Positions 30,741-41,135 of a DNA stretch of 64,000 nucleotides are shown piece after piece. The stretch lies in contig NC_012590.1 of the NCBI RefSeq assembly GCF_000022905.1, forward strand, positions 1,302,001-1,366,000, in the 5' to 3' direction. Numbering within the stretch: the stretch's first letter is position 1; each line of letters starts with the position of its first letter. The translations under genes were made by a program, and so were the position numbers. This DNA comes from Corynebacterium aurimucosum ATCC 700975. GTDB taxonomy: Bacteria; Actinomycetota; Actinomycetes; Mycobacteriales; Mycobacteriaceae. The notes under the pieces are model-generated. The model saw only the letters and a list, made by a program, of their open reading frames with translations, did no database searches and was not told where the DNA came from.

Positions 30741-31520
30741 ATGGCACGTACCCCGCTTATCGCAGGTAACTGGAAGATGAACCTCGACCACAAGGAAGCT
30801 ATTGGCTCCCTGCAGAAGTTCGCTTTCTCTTTGCCGAAGGAATACTACGAGAAGGTTGACGTGGCTTTCATGGTCCCGTTCACCGATATCCGCACCGTGC
30901 AGACGCTGGTCGACGGCGACGACTTGCAGTTCACCTATGGTGCACAGGACATTTCCAAGCATGAGTCCGGTGCATACACCGGTGAGGTGTCCGGCAAGAT
31001 GCTCTCCGCCCTGGGCTGCTCTTGGGCAGTCGTCGGACACTCAGAGCGCCGTCAGTATCACGGTGAGACCGACCAGCTGGTTGCAGAGAAGGCCGCTGCA
31101 GCCCTGGCTAACGGTATCAGTCCGATTGTCTGCGTGGGCGAGCCGCTTAACGTGCGCGAGGCAGGCACTCACGTGGATTACGTGGTCACCCAGACCCGCA
31201 ACTCCCTGCAAGGACTTTCTGCCGAGGCCCTCTCCAAGACCGTCATCGCTTATGAGCCGGTCTGGGCAATCGGTACCGGTAAGGTTGCTTCCGCTGAGGA
31301 CGCGCAGGAAGTGTGCGCAGCTATTCGCGAGCTCGTCCGCGAGCTGGGCGGCGATGAGGTGGCGGAGGGTATCCGCATTCTCTACGGTGGCTCCGTCAAG
31401 GTGGATTCCATCGCGGAGATCGTAGGCAAGCCGGACGTTGACGGTGGCCTTGTTGGCGGTGCTTCTCTCAAGGGTGAGGAGTTTGCCAAGCTGGCGGCTA
31501 ATGCTGCCCAGGGCGCATAG
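30741..31520 (+). CDS. tpiA: Triosephosphate isomerase
   Basis: Interconverts glyceraldehyde 3-phosphate and dihydroxyacetone phosphate. It is a 259-residue TIM barrel starting [13 protein letters not shown] (catalytic lysine). The electrophilic histidine lies in VVGHSERR (His100), the base in [12 protein letters not shown] (Glu172), and the phosphate loop in YGGSVK. The ATG has AAAGG upstream. In C. glutamicum ppc follows tpiA; here a terminator and then secG follow directly. Confidence 0.98.
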   Translation: MARTPLIAGNWKMNLDHKEAIGSLQKFAFSLPKEYYEKVDVAFMVPFTDIRTVQTLVDGDDLQFTYGAQDISKHESGAYTGEVSGKMLSALGCSWAVVGHSERRQYHGETDQLVAEKAAAALANGISPIVCVGEPLNVREAGTHVDYVVTQTRNSLQGLSAEALSKTVIAYEPVWAIGTGKVASAEDAQEVCAAIRELVRELGGDEVAEGIRILYGGSVKVDSIAEIVGKPDVDGGLVGGASLKGEEFAKLAANAAQGA

Positions 31521-31552
31521 CCCTCATAGCAGCTAGCATCACGCTAATTAAC

Positions 31553-31586
31553 CGTGGCGGGTCGGAATGGTTTCTGGCCCGCCACG
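31553..31586 (+). terminator. Terminator after tpiA
   Basis: CGTGGCGGG at 31553-31561 pairs perfectly with CCCGCCACG at 31578-31586 across a 16-nt loop. The T-tract is weak, and the secG -10 lies directly downstream. Confidence 0.65.
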
Positions 31587-31591
31587 TGGTG

Positions 31592-31597
31592 TATTAT
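31592..31597 (+). promoter_or_regulatory. Putative secG -10
   Basis: TATTAT directly after the tpiA terminator, about 107 nt before the secG ATG. Confidence 0.45.
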
Positions 31598-31704
31598 CGG
31601 GGATTATTGCGCCCGCTTTTGGCGCCCTCTTCTCCGTGGGCTGGCGGCATAGGCTGTCACCCACCACATAAAACGAACGAACGCGTAAAACAAGGAACTA
31701 TTTC

Positions 31705-31941
31705 ATGATCTTGGCACTGGAAATCATCCTCGTGATTGCCGCAATCCTGATGTCTGTCTTCGTGCTGCTGCACAAAGGTAAGGGCGGCGGTCTTTCCAGC
31801 CTCTTTGGTGGCGGCGTGCAGTCCAACTTGTCTGGTTCCACCGTGGTTGAAAAGAACCTCGACCGTTATACTGTGGTGATGGTGGTCATCTGGCTCGCTT
31901 GCATCGTAGCTTTGAATCTGCTGCAGGCATTTAGCGGCTAA
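31705..31941 (+). CDS. secG: Preprotein translocase subunit SecG
   Basis: Small membrane subunit of the SecYEG channel. The 78-residue protein has two transmembrane helices (residues 1-22, LALEIILVIAAILMSVFVLL, and about 52-74, VVMVVIWLACIVALNLLQA). A Gly-rich loop between them carries KGKGGGLSSLFGGG, the family signature. The ATG follows AAGGAAC. It shares a terminator with the convergent pgl gene. Confidence 0.96.
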   Translation: MILALEIILVIAAILMSVFVLLHKGKGGGLSSLFGGGVQSNLSGSTVVEKNLDRYTVVMVVIWLACIVALNLLQAFSG

Positions 31942-31975
31942 AACCGCTAGCTGGTCTACGGCCACAACAACGCAG

Positions 31976-32022
31976 AACGCCGCGTGCTTCCTCTCATGGA
32001 GGAGGGCACGCGGCGTTATGTT
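31976..32022. terminator. Bidirectional terminator between secG and pgl
   Basis: AACGCCGCGTGC at 31976-31987 pairs perfectly with GCACGCGGCGTT at 32006-32017, followed by ATGTTTT on the plus strand. It lies between convergent secG and pgl. Confidence 0.85.
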
Positions 32023-32057
32023 TTGCCTAGGCTTCAGCGGCCGGAGGAACCGTAGCG

Positions 32058-32819
32058 TTAAAGCTGCTGTGCGGCGTCTTCACTCACGAAAAGCAGAGTC
32101 TCTTCGGTACCCCGCGCGCCTGCGGCAGGCCAATCCTCAGCCGCGGCGCCGGCCACGAGGTGGGACGCAGCTTCGGCCTTCTCCTCGCCGGAGACGAGGA
32201 ACCAAATGCGTTGGGAGCGATTGATAGCGGGGTAGGTCAGCGTGACGCGCTCCGACGGGGGCTTAGGGGAATCGTGGACAGCAAATGCATGGTCCGTGTC
32301 CTCATAGACTGCCTCCGAGTGCGGAAACAGAGAGTTAATGTGGCCCTCATGGCCCATGCCCAAGAGGTGAATGTCGAAGCCCTCTGGGGCAAAATCACGG
32401 ATCTCGCCCTCATAGGCTTGGGCTGCGTGTTCCATGGATACCGCACCCAAGTCATAGCCATGAATGTGCTGTTCTGGAATACCGACCTTGCTCAGAAGAG
32501 CCTCGCGAGCTTGGCCTTCGTTGGAATCCGGATCGCTGACCGGAACATTGCGCTCATCACCGAAGAAGACGTGGACGCGCGTCCAGTCCACGGCCAATGC
32601 GGGGTAGTCGCTACCTTGTTGCTGGGCAGCTTCGTGGAGGCGGGCTAATTCCCGGAGGACACCGATTCCTGCACCGCCACCGGTGAGGACTACGCGTGCG
32701 ACTCCGTCCTTGTGTAGGCCACCGCCCGGGGCTTGAATCGCCGCAACCGTCTCAATAAAGGCGAGTGCGGCGGAGGATATGAGCTCGTCGATGTCGCTAA
32801 CGCGGCGAAGCGTGACCAT
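32058..32819 (-). CDS. pgl: 6-phosphogluconolactonase
   Basis: Hydrolyses the lactone made by glucose-6-phosphate dehydrogenase in the oxidative pentose phosphate pathway. The 253-residue protein of the NagB/DevB type has LTGGGAGIGVLRELA, VHVFFGDERNVPVSDPDSNEG and LLGMGHEGHINSLFP motifs in the expected order. Translation begins at ATG 32819 (MVTLRRVSD). It is the last gene of the tkt-tal-zwf-opcA-pgl operon and ends at a terminator shared with secG. Confidence 0.96.
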   Translation of the reverse strand: MVTLRRVSDIDELISSAALAFIETVAAIQAPGGGLHKDGVARVVLTGGGAGIGVLRELARLHEAAQQQGSDYPALAVDWTRVHVFFGDERNVPVSDPDSNEGQAREALLSKVGIPEQHIHGYDLGAVSMEHAAQAYEGEIRDFAPEGFDIHLLGMGHEGHINSLFPHSEAVYEDTDHAFAVHDSPKPPSERVTLTYPAINRSQRIWFLVSGEEKAEAASHLVAGAAAEDWPAAGARGTEETLLFVSEDAAQQL

Positions 32820-32874
32820 GGTGCAGAAAGATCCTTCTGAATGATGAGACTAGGAAACGATGAAAAGGTTACGC

Positions 32875-33807
32875 CTACACACTGTAGTGCACGCGCGCTA
32901 AGGCGCGGAGAGCATGGGCGTATGTCCTATCCGAATCAAGGTGGCGCAGCTCTTCCGAGAGCACCTCCGCTTCGGAACGCACAGCGAGGCTCACGAGCGA
33001 TTCCGGGGAACCGGGGACGCTGACCTTAACCGTTGCGGCGTCGACAGCCGTGACAGTGATATCCGCGGTGGGACGCCGGAAAACTAAGGAGGTTATCGGG
33101 AAGGCGCCGGCCTCGCATTCCGAGATTCTCCGGGTGACGGGGACGGAAAGGGCGTCGAGAAGCCAGCCGGCCGCAAAGTCGACAGCGGCGTGGTGCTCGG
33201 CTCCAGAGATCTCCACCGAATTGACAGGCTCGTGTGGGTGGCGGTCAAGAGCAGAGGCGACGATGCCACGCCACAGGGTGATGGCGCCCCAAGACATGTC
33301 GGAATCACCCGGCTTATAGCCGGAGGACAGCACGTGCAGGTCGTATTGGTCAACACCGCTGCCGAAAGCCACGTTAGTGATGCGGCGCTGGGCAAGAGCA
33401 CCGATTGGCACCTCGGCGGGAGCAGGCGGGCAGGCAGTGGGCCACCATGCGACGATCGGTGTATCCGGAAGAAGAAGGGGAGTAACCACTGCTTCTGCTT
33501 GGTCGGCGAGGGCGCCGTGCAGGTGCATAACGACGATTTCCGAGGCGCCAGCTTCGCCGCCGACGCGCAGCTCGGCATCGAGGCGGGTTTCCTCCTCGAG
33601 GGAGCCCGAGGCAATCACGATCACGCGGGAGGGGTGCTCGTGGGAGGCATCGCGGACCGAAGTGAGCAGGTTGTCAAGATCATCGCCTTCTTCGGTCATG
33701 ACGATGAGCGTGAGAACGCGGCCGGTCGTGAGCGTGTAATGTTCCTGCATCTCCACGAGCTTCTTAGAGATTTTGCGCGTGGTCGTATCTGGCAAGGGGA
33801 TAATCAT
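32875..33807 (-). CDS. opcA: Glucose-6-phosphate dehydrogenase assembly protein OpcA
   Basis: Actinobacterial and cyanobacterial partner needed for full glucose-6-phosphate dehydrogenase activity. The 310-residue protein starts MIIPLPDTTTRKISKKLVEM, with RVIVIASG in the first half and TPIVAWWPTACPPAPAEVPIGALAQRR in the middle, the most conserved block. The ATG has AGGAGG upstream. It lies 21 nt after zwf in the same direction, matching its role as an accessory to that enzyme. No catalytic motif is expected. Confidence 0.95.
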   Translation of the reverse strand: MIIPLPDTTTRKISKKLVEMQEHYTLTTGRVLTLIVMTEEGDDLDNLLTSVRDASHEHPSRVIVIASGSLEEETRLDAELRVGGEAGASEIVVMHLHGALADQAEAVVTPLLLPDTPIVAWWPTACPPAPAEVPIGALAQRRITNVAFGSGVDQYDLHVLSSGYKPGDSDMSWGAITLWRGIVASALDRHPHEPVNSVEISGAEHHAAVDFAAGWLLDALSVPVTRRISECEAGAFPITSLVFRRPTADITVTAVDAATVKVSVPGSPESLVSLAVRSEAEVLSEELRHLDSDRTYAHALRALARVHYSV

Positions 33808-33828
33808 AAAGCCATTCCTCCTAGGGGC

Positions 33829-35361
33829 CTACGGACGGCGCCAGGAATGACCCCGGCGGCGCAGCATTCTATCGGCAGACTCCGGCCCCCATGTGCCAGC
33901 GCGGTATTGTTCTGGCTGACCGATGTTGGACCAGTATTCGATGATGGGGTCGAGGATGGACCACGACAGCTCCACTTCCTCGTTGGTGGGGAAGAGGGAG
34001 GACTCGTCTAAGAGGGCGTCGAGAATCAGGCGCTCATAGGCCTCCGGTGATTCCTCGGTGAAGGCCTCGGCGTAGGCGAAGTCCATGTTCACGTCGCGCA
34101 CTTCCATGGTGGAGCCGGGGACCTTGGAGCCGAAGCGCATGGTGACGCCCTCATCTGGCTGGACGCGGATCACCACGGCATTCTGGCCCAGTGAATCAGC
34201 TTGACCTTGGTCAAAAGGCTGGTGTGGGGCGGTCTTAAAAACGAGGGCAATCTCCGTCACGCGGCGGCCGAGGCGCTTGCCAGTGCGCAGGTAGAAAGGA
34301 ACGCCCGCCCAGCGACGGGAATTGACCTCAAGGGTGCAGGCTGCATAGGTTTCCGTCGTGGATTCCGGATCGAAGCCTTCCTCTTCTCGGAGGCCCTTTA
34401 CATATTCCGAGCCTTGCCAGCCGGCGGAGTACTGGCCGCGGGCCGTGGTCTTGTTAAGCGGGTGCACCGCGTTGGTGGCGCGCAGGACCTTAATCTTTTC
34501 CGCCTGGAGCGCCTCAGGGTCAAAGGAGGAAGGCTCCTCCATGGCGACGAGGGCTAGCAGCTGCAGGAGGTGGTTTTGGATGACATCGCGGGCAGCGCCG
34601 ATGCCGTCGTAGTAGCCGGCGCGGCCTCCGAGCCCGATGTCTTCGGCCATCGTGATTTGCACGTGGTCGATGTAGTGCGCATTCCACATGGGTTCGAAGA
34701 TCTGGTTGGCAAAGCGCAAAGCCAAGATGTTCTGTACCGTTTCTTTGCCCAGGTAGTGGTCGATGCGGAAGACCGAGGACTCTGGGAAAACGGCGTTGAC
34801 GATCTCATTGAGCTGGCGTGCGGAGTTCTGATCGTGGCCGAAAGGTTTCTCAATGATGACGCGGCGCCAGGAATTATCCGTGCTATCTGCCATGCCGACG
34901 CGCTCCAACTGATGGCAGATATCGGAGAAGAACTCCGGGGGTACGGAAAGGTAATAGGCCCAGTTACCACCCGTGCCGCGAGAAGCGTTGAGCTCAGCGA
35001 GCCGGGCAGACAGCTTGTCAAAGCCTTCGTTATCGAAGTTGCCTTGCACAAACTCGATTCCCTTGGCAAGGTGCTCCCACACATGCTCATTGAAGGTGGT
35101 TCGTGCTCCTGCCTCGGCGGCCTCACGAACGTAGTCGCAGAAAGCCTGTTTATCCCAGTCGCGGCGGCCGTAGCCGACCAAAGTAAAGCCCGCCGGAAGC
35201 AATCCGCGATTGGCCAGGTCATAGATTGCAGGCAGAAGCTTCTTGCGCGCCAAGTCACCCGTGACGCCAAAAATCACCATGCCAGAGGGGCCGGCGATAC
35301 GTGGCAGGCGCTTGTCCTTCGCGTTGCGCAACGGGTTGACCCACGCGCTGGTAGTGCTCAC
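33829..35361 (-). CDS. zwf: Glucose-6-phosphate 1-dehydrogenase
   Basis: First enzyme of the oxidative pentose phosphate pathway and a major NADPH source. At 510 residues, MVIFGVTGDLARKKLLPAIY forms the nucleotide-binding site and RIDHYLGKETVQN (around residue 200) carries the catalytic histidine and substrate lysine. PFYLRTGKRL lies near 355. The start GTG follows AAAGGATAC. It sits between tal and opcA in the operon, with 129 nt to tal. Confidence 0.97.
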   Translation of the reverse strand: MSTTSAWVNPLRNAKDKRLPRIAGPSGMVIFGVTGDLARKKLLPAIYDLANRGLLPAGFTLVGYGRRDWDKQAFCDYVREAAEAGARTTFNEHVWEHLAKGIEFVQGNFDNEGFDKLSARLAELNASRGTGGNWAYYLSVPPEFFSDICHQLERVGMADSTDNSWRRVIIEKPFGHDQNSARQLNEIVNAVFPESSVFRIDHYLGKETVQNILALRFANQIFEPMWNAHYIDHVQITMAEDIGLGGRAGYYDGIGAARDVIQNHLLQLLALVAMEEPSSFDPEALQAEKIKVLRATNAVHPLNKTTARGQYSAGWQGSEYVKGLREEEGFDPESTTETYAACTLEVNSRRWAGVPFYLRTGKRLGRRVTEIALVFKTAPHQPFDQGQADSLGQNAVVIRVQPDEGVTMRFGSKVPGSTMEVRDVNMDFAYAEAFTEESPEAYERLILDALLDESSLFPTNEEVELSWSILDPIIEYWSNIGQPEQYRAGTWGPESADRMLRRRGHSWRRP

Positions 35362-35490
35362 TAAGTATCCTTTCGGTCTGTGTGAGTTAAGTCCAACTGC
35401 TCAGCATAGCGACCCGCGCCCCGTAGACCATAGTTGCGTGGCCATATTCGGTGCGCGAGTCGCTATCGAGCAATCACTGTTCGCCGTTGT

Positions 35491-36579
35491 CTAAGCGAGG
35501 CGGTCCGTCAAAGAAGCAAGCAGAGCTTCCCATGCATCAACGAACTTGTCGACGCCCTCCTTCTCCAGCACTGCGAAGACATCGGCGAAGTCAATGCCAA
35601 CTGCTTCTAGCTGTGACCACACCTGCTCTGCCTGCGCAGCAGAGTCAGTGAGAGTATCGCCGTGCAGGTTGCCCTGCTCGAGGACGGCATCGATGGTCTT
35701 CTCCGGCATCGTGTTAACGGTTTCCGGTCCGGCAAGCTCAGAAACATAGAGCGTGGCGGGGTAGTCGGGGTTCTTAACTCCCGTAGACGCCCACAGGGGA
35801 CGCTGCGGGTTGGCGTCAGCTGGGAGGTCTTCGCCGCCCTCCTTGAACTCTTTGCGGAACAGGGCGTAGGCGCGTTGAGCGTTGGCCACGCCAGCCTTTC
35901 CACGCAAGGCAAGAGCCTCGTCTGAGCCGGTCAGTTCCAGGCGCTTGTCGACTTCGGTATCCAAACGGGAGACAAAGAAGGATGCCACGGAGTGAATCGT
36001 GGAGACTTCCTTGCCCGCCGCAGCGGCGCGCTTGATTCCCTCCTTATAAGCTGCAATGACCTGGGCATAGCGCTCGACGGAGAAGATGAGGGTCACATTG
36101 ACGGAGATGCCCTCTGCGAGGGCGTCGGAGATGGCGGGAAGGGAACCATCGGTAGCTGGGATCTTGATCATGAGGTTGGGGCGCGCAACCTTGGCCCACA
36201 GTTCACGCGCCTGCTCCAAGGTCGCTTCCGCATCTGCGGAGATGCGGGGATCTACCTCGATGGAGACACGGCCATCGCGGCCGCCTGACTTCTCGTAAAT
36301 CTCGGTAAAGACGTCGCACGCGTTGCGGACATCGTCGATAGCCAGTGAGTACACTGCTTCGTCCGCGGTAGCGGACTTTTCCTTCAGCGCTGCGATGTCG
36401 GTGTCATAGGAGTTACCGGAGGACATTGCGGCAGCAAAGATCGCGGGGTTCGTGGTGACACCCACGATGGACTTGGTGTCCAAAAGCTCACGGAGGTTGC
36501 CGGAGTCTAGGCGCTCGCGGGAAAGATCATCGAGCCACGTCGACGTCCCGAGGCGAGCCAGATCATCAATATGCGTCAT
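35491..36579 (-). CDS. tal: Transaldolase
   Basis: Transfers a dihydroxyacetone unit between sugar phosphates in the non-oxidative pentose phosphate branch. The 362-residue length is typical of the longer actinobacterial subfamily. [19 protein letters not shown] and YDTDIAAL are near the N-terminus, [15 protein letters not shown] carries the Schiff-base lysine, and [18 protein letters not shown] follows. The ATG has AAAGGAC upstream. It lies 44 nt downstream of tkt in the same transcript. Confidence 0.97.
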   Translation of the reverse strand: MTHIDDLARLGTSTWLDDLSRERLDSGNLRELLDTKSIVGVTTNPAIFAAAMSSGNSYDTDIAALKEKSATADEAVYSLAIDDVRNACDVFTEIYEKSGGRDGRVSIEVDPRISADAEATLEQARELWAKVARPNLMIKIPATDGSLPAISDALAEGISVNVTLIFSVERYAQVIAAYKEGIKRAAAAGKEVSTIHSVASFFVSRLDTEVDKRLELTGSDEALALRGKAGVANAQRAYALFRKEFKEGGEDLPADANPQRPLWASTGVKNPDYPATLYVSELAGPETVNTMPEKTIDAVLEQGNLHGDTLTDSAAQAEQVWSQLEAVGIDFADVFAVLEKEGVDKFVDAWEALLASLTDRLA

Positions 36580-36623
36580 GGTGTGGTGTAGGTCCTTTCG
36601 TGAGGGGAACTCGGAGCGGGAAA

Positions 36624-38735
36624 CTAGTCAGCCTGAGCAGCGTTGAGTGATTCGCGGGCGGCTTCAGCAACGGCCTCGGCGGTGAAACCGAACTTCTCAA
36701 AGAGCTCTGCGGCAGGTGCGGAGGCACCGAAGTGCTCCAGAGACACGGTGCGGCCGAAGGAACCGGTGTACTTGTGCCACGGCATGGAGATACCGGCCTC
36801 GACGGAGACGCGCGCGCGGACCGAGGAGGGAAGGACGGATTCGCGGTAGGAAGCGTCCTGCTCATCGAACCACTCCAGGCACGGTGCGGAAACGACCCGG
36901 GTCGCGGTGCCCTCAGCCTCGAGCTGCTTGGCGGCTTCCACAGCGAGCTGCACCTCGGAGCCGGTGGCAAGGAGGATGACATCTGGAGTTACCTTCGATG
37001 CCTCAACAAGGACGTAGGCGCCGCGGCGTACGCCTTCGGCCGCCTTTTCCTTGGTGCCCTCAAGCACAGGAAGGTTCTGGCGAGACAGCGCGAGTCCCTT
37101 CGGCGCGGCCTTGTACTCGAGTGCCGCCGCCCACGCCTGGGCCGTCTCGTTAGCATCGGCCGGGCGGATGACGGAGAGGTTGGGGATGGCGTGCAGGGCA
37201 GCGAGTGTTTCAACCGGCTGGTGGGTGGGGCCGTCCTCGCCCAAGCCAATGGAATCGTGGGTCCACACGTAGTAGGTATCGGTGGACATGAGCGCACCGA
37301 GGCGTACGGCGGGGTACTGGTACTCAGAGAAGATAAGGAAGGTGCCGCCGTAGACGCGGGTATTACCGTGCAGCGCGATGCCGTTCATGATAGCGGACAT
37401 GGCGTGCTCACGAATACCGAAGTGCAGGTTACGGCCATAAGGCGTGGCGGTCCAAGCGTCCGTGGTGATGGACTCGGGGCCGAAGGACTCCGCGCCCTTG
37501 ATCACCGTGTTATTGGAGCCTGCCAGGTCGGCAGAGCCGCCCCACATCTCCGGCAGGGAGGCTGCAAGTGCTTGAATGGCGGCTTCCGAAGCCTTTCGGG
37601 TAGCCAGAGACTCGCCCGCTTCCCAGGTAGGAAGCTCGGTGGCGAAGTCAGCAGGAAGCTCGCGGGCCTGGAGGCGGTCGAAGAGCTTCTTCTCCTCCGG
37701 GTGGGCTGCGGCCCACGCGTCGAACTTCTCCTGCCACTCAGCATGCTTCTGCGCACCGCGGGCAGTCAGCTCGCGGGTATGAGCGAGGACTTCCTCGTCG
37801 ATGTGGAAGGACTGCGCAGGATCGAAGCCAAGGACTTCCTTGGTCGCGGCCACCTCGTCTTCACCGAGGGCGGCGCCGTGGACGCCACCGGTGTTCATCT
37901 TGTTCGGTGCTGGGTAACCGATGACCGTCTTCACACGGATGAAGGAGGGGCGGGAGGTTTCGGCGCGGGCAGCAGCAGCGGCCGCTTCGATGGCTTCTAC
38001 GTCTTCACCGGACTCAACGGTTTGGACGTGCCAGCCATAAGCCTCATAGCGCTTGGCGACGTCCTCGTTGAAGGCAATGTTGGTGTCATCCTCAATGGAG
38101 ATGCGGTTGTCATCCCAGAAGACGATAAGGTTGCCCAGCTTCTGAGTGCCTGCCAAGGAAGAGGCCTCAGCAGTCACGCCCTCCTGCAGATCACCATCAG
38201 AGGCGATGACATAAACGTAGTGATCGAAGGGAGAGTCGCCAGCCGGGGCGGAAGCGTCGAACAATCCACGCTCCTTGCGCGCGGCCATGGCCATACCAAC
38301 CGCGGAAGCCAGGCCCTGGCCCAGCGGGCCTGTGGTGATTTCTACACCGTCGGTGTGGTGAACCTCCGGGTGGCCGGGAGTCTTAGAACCCCACGTGCGC
38401 AAAGACTTGAGATCCTCCATCTCGAGGCCGAAGCCACCAAGGAAGAGCTGGATGTACTGCGTCAGAGAAGAGTGCCCGACGGAGAGGACAAAGCGGTCGC
38501 GTCCTGCCCAGTGAACATCTGCTGGGTCGTGGTTGAGCACGCGCTGGTAGAGCGTGTAGGCCAGAGGCGCTAAGGACATGGCGGTACCGGGGTGGCCGGA
38601 GCCGCAGTTCTGAACGGCGTCGGCAGCAAGCACGCGGACGGTATCCACGGCGCGAGTATCGAGGTCACTCCAGTCCGAAGGATAACGGCGCTGGACCATA
38701 GCCTGCAGTTCCGGGGACAACTTTTCGTGCGACAC
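36624..38735 (-). CDS. tkt: Transketolase
   Basis: Thiamine diphosphate enzyme moving two-carbon units between sugar phosphates. It has 703 residues from a GTG start ([11 protein letters not shown]). The N-terminal domain has [17 protein letters not shown] and the thiamine-binding [20 protein letters not shown] followed by [12 protein letters not shown]. The middle domain has [19 protein letters not shown], and the C-terminal domain covers about residues 560-700. It is the first gene of the pentose phosphate operon. A TATAAT on the minus strand lies about 75 nt upstream. Confidence 0.97.
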   Translation of the reverse strand: MSHEKLSPELQAMVQRRYPSDWSDLDTRAVDTVRVLAADAVQNCGSGHPGTAMSLAPLAYTLYQRVLNHDPADVHWAGRDRFVLSVGHSSLTQYIQLFLGGFGLEMEDLKSLRTWGSKTPGHPEVHHTDGVEITTGPLGQGLASAVGMAMAARKERGLFDASAPAGDSPFDHYVYVIASDGDLQEGVTAEASSLAGTQKLGNLIVFWDDNRISIEDDTNIAFNEDVAKRYEAYGWHVQTVESGEDVEAIEAAAAAARAETSRPSFIRVKTVIGYPAPNKMNTGGVHGAALGEDEVAATKEVLGFDPAQSFHIDEEVLAHTRELTARGAQKHAEWQEKFDAWAAAHPEEKKLFDRLQARELPADFATELPTWEAGESLATRKASEAAIQALAASLPEMWGGSADLAGSNNTVIKGAESFGPESITTDAWTATPYGRNLHFGIREHAMSAIMNGIALHGNTRVYGGTFLIFSEYQYPAVRLGALMSTDTYYVWTHDSIGLGEDGPTHQPVETLAALHAIPNLSVIRPADANETAQAWAAALEYKAAPKGLALSRQNLPVLEGTKEKAAEGVRRGAYVLVEASKVTPDVILLATGSEVQLAVEAAKQLEAEGTATRVVSAPCLEWFDEQDASYRESVLPSSVRARVSVEAGISMPWHKYTGSFGRTVSLEHFGASAPAAELFEKFGFTAEAVAEAARESLNAAQAD

Positions 38736-38811
38736 GGCGAAAACCTCACTTCGCTTCTGGAAACAGATATACCGTTAATCAGTGTAAAGGTTTTTCGATC
38801 TTTGGCGGGGG

Positions 38812-38817
38812 ATTATA
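38812..38817 (-). promoter_or_regulatory. Putative tkt operon -10
   Basis: A perfect TATAAT on the minus strand lies 77 nt before the tkt GTG in the intergenic region shared with ctaB. A good -35 was not recognised. The surrounding 289 bp between tkt and ctaB otherwise shows no gene. Confidence 0.45.
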
Positions 38818-39024
38818 TAAACCAGGTTTCGGGCGGTAGTCTGGCATGGTTGACGCCGTTGCTCCCCGCTATCGGCTCTGGCCGGCGAGTGCTTCGAAGA
38901 GGAAACCTCGGCCGTGCCACACAGCTCCCGGGATGTCTCGGGAACTTTTTAGCGTGAGCAGACGACCACTACTTCAGACCTATAAGCCATACACCCACGT
39001 GCCGGATTTACGGAGGACTATTCC

Positions 39025-39969
39025 TTGGAGACCATCAAGGCCTATTTTGCGCTAACGAAACCGAGGATCATTGAACTCCTCCTCGTGGCAGCAATCCCGG
39101 CTATGCTCCAGGCCCAGCGTGGATTCGAGGCGGTGTCCTCAAACTTCTGGCTCATCGTATCCACCATCTTTGGCGGATGGATGGGTGCCGCTGCGGCCCA
39201 CACGTTCAACAACGTCGTGGACTATGAGATTGACCAGAAGATGCAGCGAACGCGTGCTCGGCCCCTGGTTCGCAAGACTATTTCGCGCCGCAATGCCGCC
39301 ATTTTCGCTTGGGTCATGCTCGCACTATCCGTCTTTTGGCTGGGCGTCCTGGCGCATTCCTGGCTGGCGGCGTTCTTCGTGCTGTTGACCAACTTCTTCT
39401 ATGTCATCGTCTACACGAAGTTCCTCAAGATGCGAAACTCCCAGAACATTGTCTGGGGCGGCCTAGCAGGCTGCATGCCCGCCATGGTGGGCTGGGCAGT
39501 GATCCGGGATAACGCCCCGGCAGGGGAGCCTGACCGCTGGTGGCAGGCCGTAGTGTTGTTCCTCATCATCTTCTTCTGGACCCCGCCTCATACGTGGGCG
39601 CTGGCGATGAAGTACAAGGAGGACTACCGCAAGGCCGGGGTGCCGATGTTGCCCGTCGTTGCCGGGGAAGTCGAAGTAACCCGCCAGATCGTGTGGTACA
39701 CGATTGGAACGGTTATCGTGACCTTCCTTATTATCCCGGCAGCCTCCTGGATCTACTTGGTGGCCGCGGTGGCCTCCGGTGCGGTCTTCCTGTGGATGGC
39801 AATCCGCCTCCACCAAGGGGTGAAGAAGGGTGCAAAGGTCAAGCCCATGCGCCTCTTCATCTACTCCAATAATTATCTGTCAGTTCTCTTTATTGGATTG
39901 TCTATCGACGCCGTCGTGGGCTGGGAACCCATCGGGCGCATGCTGGGCTGGTCGGCCGCCCTCTTCTAG
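39025..39969 (+). CDS. ctaB: Protoheme IX farnesyltransferase (heme O synthase)
   Basis: Membrane prenyltransferase that adds a farnesyl group to heme B for the aa3 oxidase. The 314-residue protein starts at TTG 39025, chosen because CGGAGGA lies seven bases upstream and no nearer ATG or GTG fits. The two aspartate-rich sites are visible: [20 protein letters not shown] and [15 protein letters not shown]. About eight hydrophobic helices are present. It is divergent from tkt, as in other corynebacteria, and works with ctaA 1.2 kb away. Confidence 0.96.
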   Translation: METIKAYFALTKPRIIELLLVAAIPAMLQAQRGFEAVSSNFWLIVSTIFGGWMGAAAAHTFNNVVDYEIDQKMQRTRARPLVRKTISRRNAAIFAWVMLALSVFWLGVLAHSWLAAFFVLLTNFFYVIVYTKFLKMRNSQNIVWGGLAGCMPAMVGWAVIRDNAPAGEPDRWWQAVVLFLIIFFWTPPHTWALAMKYKEDYRKAGVPMLPVVAGEVEVTRQIVWYTIGTVIVTFLIIPAASWIYLVAAVASGAVFLWMAIRLHQGVKKGAKVKPMRLFIYSNNYLSVLFIGLSIDAVVGWEPIGRMLGWSAALF

Positions 39970-40015
39970 CGAGGCGGCCTGCCAGCCGGGGCAGAGAACC
40001 CCCAATTATTTCGAT

Positions 40016-40044
40016 CTAGTCCAGGGAGCTACTCCCTGGACTAG
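40016..40044. terminator. Bidirectional terminator between ctaB and qor
   Basis: CTAGTCCAGGGAG and CTCCCTGGACTAG form a perfect 13-bp stem with a 3-nt loop. The right arm contains the qor stop codon, so the same hairpin serves both convergent genes. Confidence 0.85.
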
Positions 40045-41009
40045 TCTTCTCTTACGCGCAGAACGATAGAGCCAGTGGTTTTGCGCTCCTGGAGGTCGCG
40101 GTGGGCTTGCGCGGCTTCGGCGAGCGGGTATTCCGCGGAGATGCGGAAGTCGAGGTCGCCATCGATGACCGCCTGCACGACTGCCTGGGCGCGCATCTGG
40201 AACTCGCCTTCTTGGGAGGTCCAAGCGCCGAGTGAGGGGCGGGTGAGGAAGATGGAACCGTGCTTATTAAGCAGCTGCGGGTCCATCGGCGGGACGGGGC
40301 CCGACGCGGCGCCGAAAAGCGCGACCGTGCCGCGAGGGCGCACAACTTCTAGAGACTCATTGAAGGTGGCTTTGCCGACGCCGTCGTAAACCACGTCGAC
40401 GCCGCGCCCGCCATTGTGTCGGCGCACCTGCTCGGCCAGGCCGCTGCTGTAGCGGAAGACGCAGTCTGCGCCCGCACCATAGGCCAACTCTTCCTTCTCA
40501 TCCGTGGAGACCACGGAATAGACGGTGGCGCCCAGGGACTTGGCCATCTGGGTGAGGATTAAGCCCACACCGCCCGCACCGGCAGTGATAAGGCAGGACG
40601 CGCCTTCTCCAAGCTGATACACACCGTGGGTGAGGTAGTGTGCCGTCATCCCTTGCAAGAGCATGGACCCAGCGACGGCGGAGGGGATTTCATCCGGAAC
40701 GGCTACCACGCGGTCGCGCGGCACGCAGACTTGTTCTGCATAGGAGCCGAAGGCGTGATCCCAGGCCACCATCGTGCCTGGAGCGATTTCCCCCTGAGGG
40801 TCGTGCACAACGCGGCCGGTTCCTTCGAGCCCGATAATGAAGGGCACGGAGGCGTTGTAGATGCCTTCGCGGTAGTAGGTGTCGATGTAGTTGACACCGG
40901 CCACGGAGACGTCGACAAGCAGCTGCTCCTTCGTCGGCGTGGGGGAATCTACCTCGGCGTAGGTGAGGACCTCGGGTCCTCCGGTCGTGGTCACCTGAAT
41001 AGCATGCAT
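40041..41009 (-). CDS. qor: Quinone oxidoreductase (zeta-crystallin type)
   Basis: NADPH:quinone oxidoreductase-like MDR protein of 322 residues. It starts MHAIQVTTTGGPEVLTYAEV, then has a GroES-like domain with VDVSVAGVNYIDTYYREG, and a Rossmann domain with GAGGVGLILTQMAKSLGA. The zinc-ligand cysteines of alcohol dehydrogenases are absent, consistent with the zinc-free quinone reductase branch. I chose ATG 41009 because TAGCCT sits seven bases upstream as a leaderless -10 and the family N-terminus begins there. Its substrate is not predictable from sequence. Confidence 0.9.
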   Translation of the reverse strand: MHAIQVTTTGGPEVLTYAEVDSPTPTKEQLLVDVSVAGVNYIDTYYREGIYNASVPFIIGLEGTGRVVHDPQGEIAPGTMVAWDHAFGSYAEQVCVPRDRVVAVPDEIPSAVAGSMLLQGMTAHYLTHGVYQLGEGASCLITAGAGGVGLILTQMAKSLGATVYSVVSTDEKEELAYGAGADCVFRYSSGLAEQVRRHNGGRGVDVVYDGVGKATFNESLEVVRPRGTVALFGAASGPVPPMDPQLLNKHGSIFLTRPSLGAWTSQEGEFQMRAQAVVQAVIDGDLDFRISAEYPLAEAAQAHRDLQERKTTGSIVLRVRED

Positions 41010-41016
41010 GGTGTCT

Positions 41017-41022
41017 AGGCTA
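41017..41022 (-). promoter_or_regulatory. -10 of leaderless qor transcript
   Basis: On the minus strand TAGCCT precedes the ATG by 7 nt (AGACACC), with no Shine-Dalgarno sequence. Confidence 0.45.
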
Positions 41023-41044
41023 AACGAAGCCGAGGGCTCCGCGC

Positions 41045-41090
41045 AGCAAAAAGCGCCGCCATCCTCACTTGCTGGTGAGAACGGCGGCAC
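41045..41090 (-). terminator. Intrinsic terminator after ctaA
   Basis: Read on the minus strand, GCCGCCGTTCTCAC pairs with GTGAGGATGGCGGC around a short loop and is followed by CTTTTTG. It separates ctaA from the downstream qor promoter. Confidence 0.85.
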
Positions 41091-41135
41091 TTCGAGTACC
41101 TGTCTTTAGTGGCTTTGCTGGCCCGCTGACTCTGC

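Noticed and set aside
36732..38573. Open frame of about 600 codons opposite tkt
   Set aside because: It is antisense to a clear transketolase and shows no recognisable domain; an effect of codon bias.
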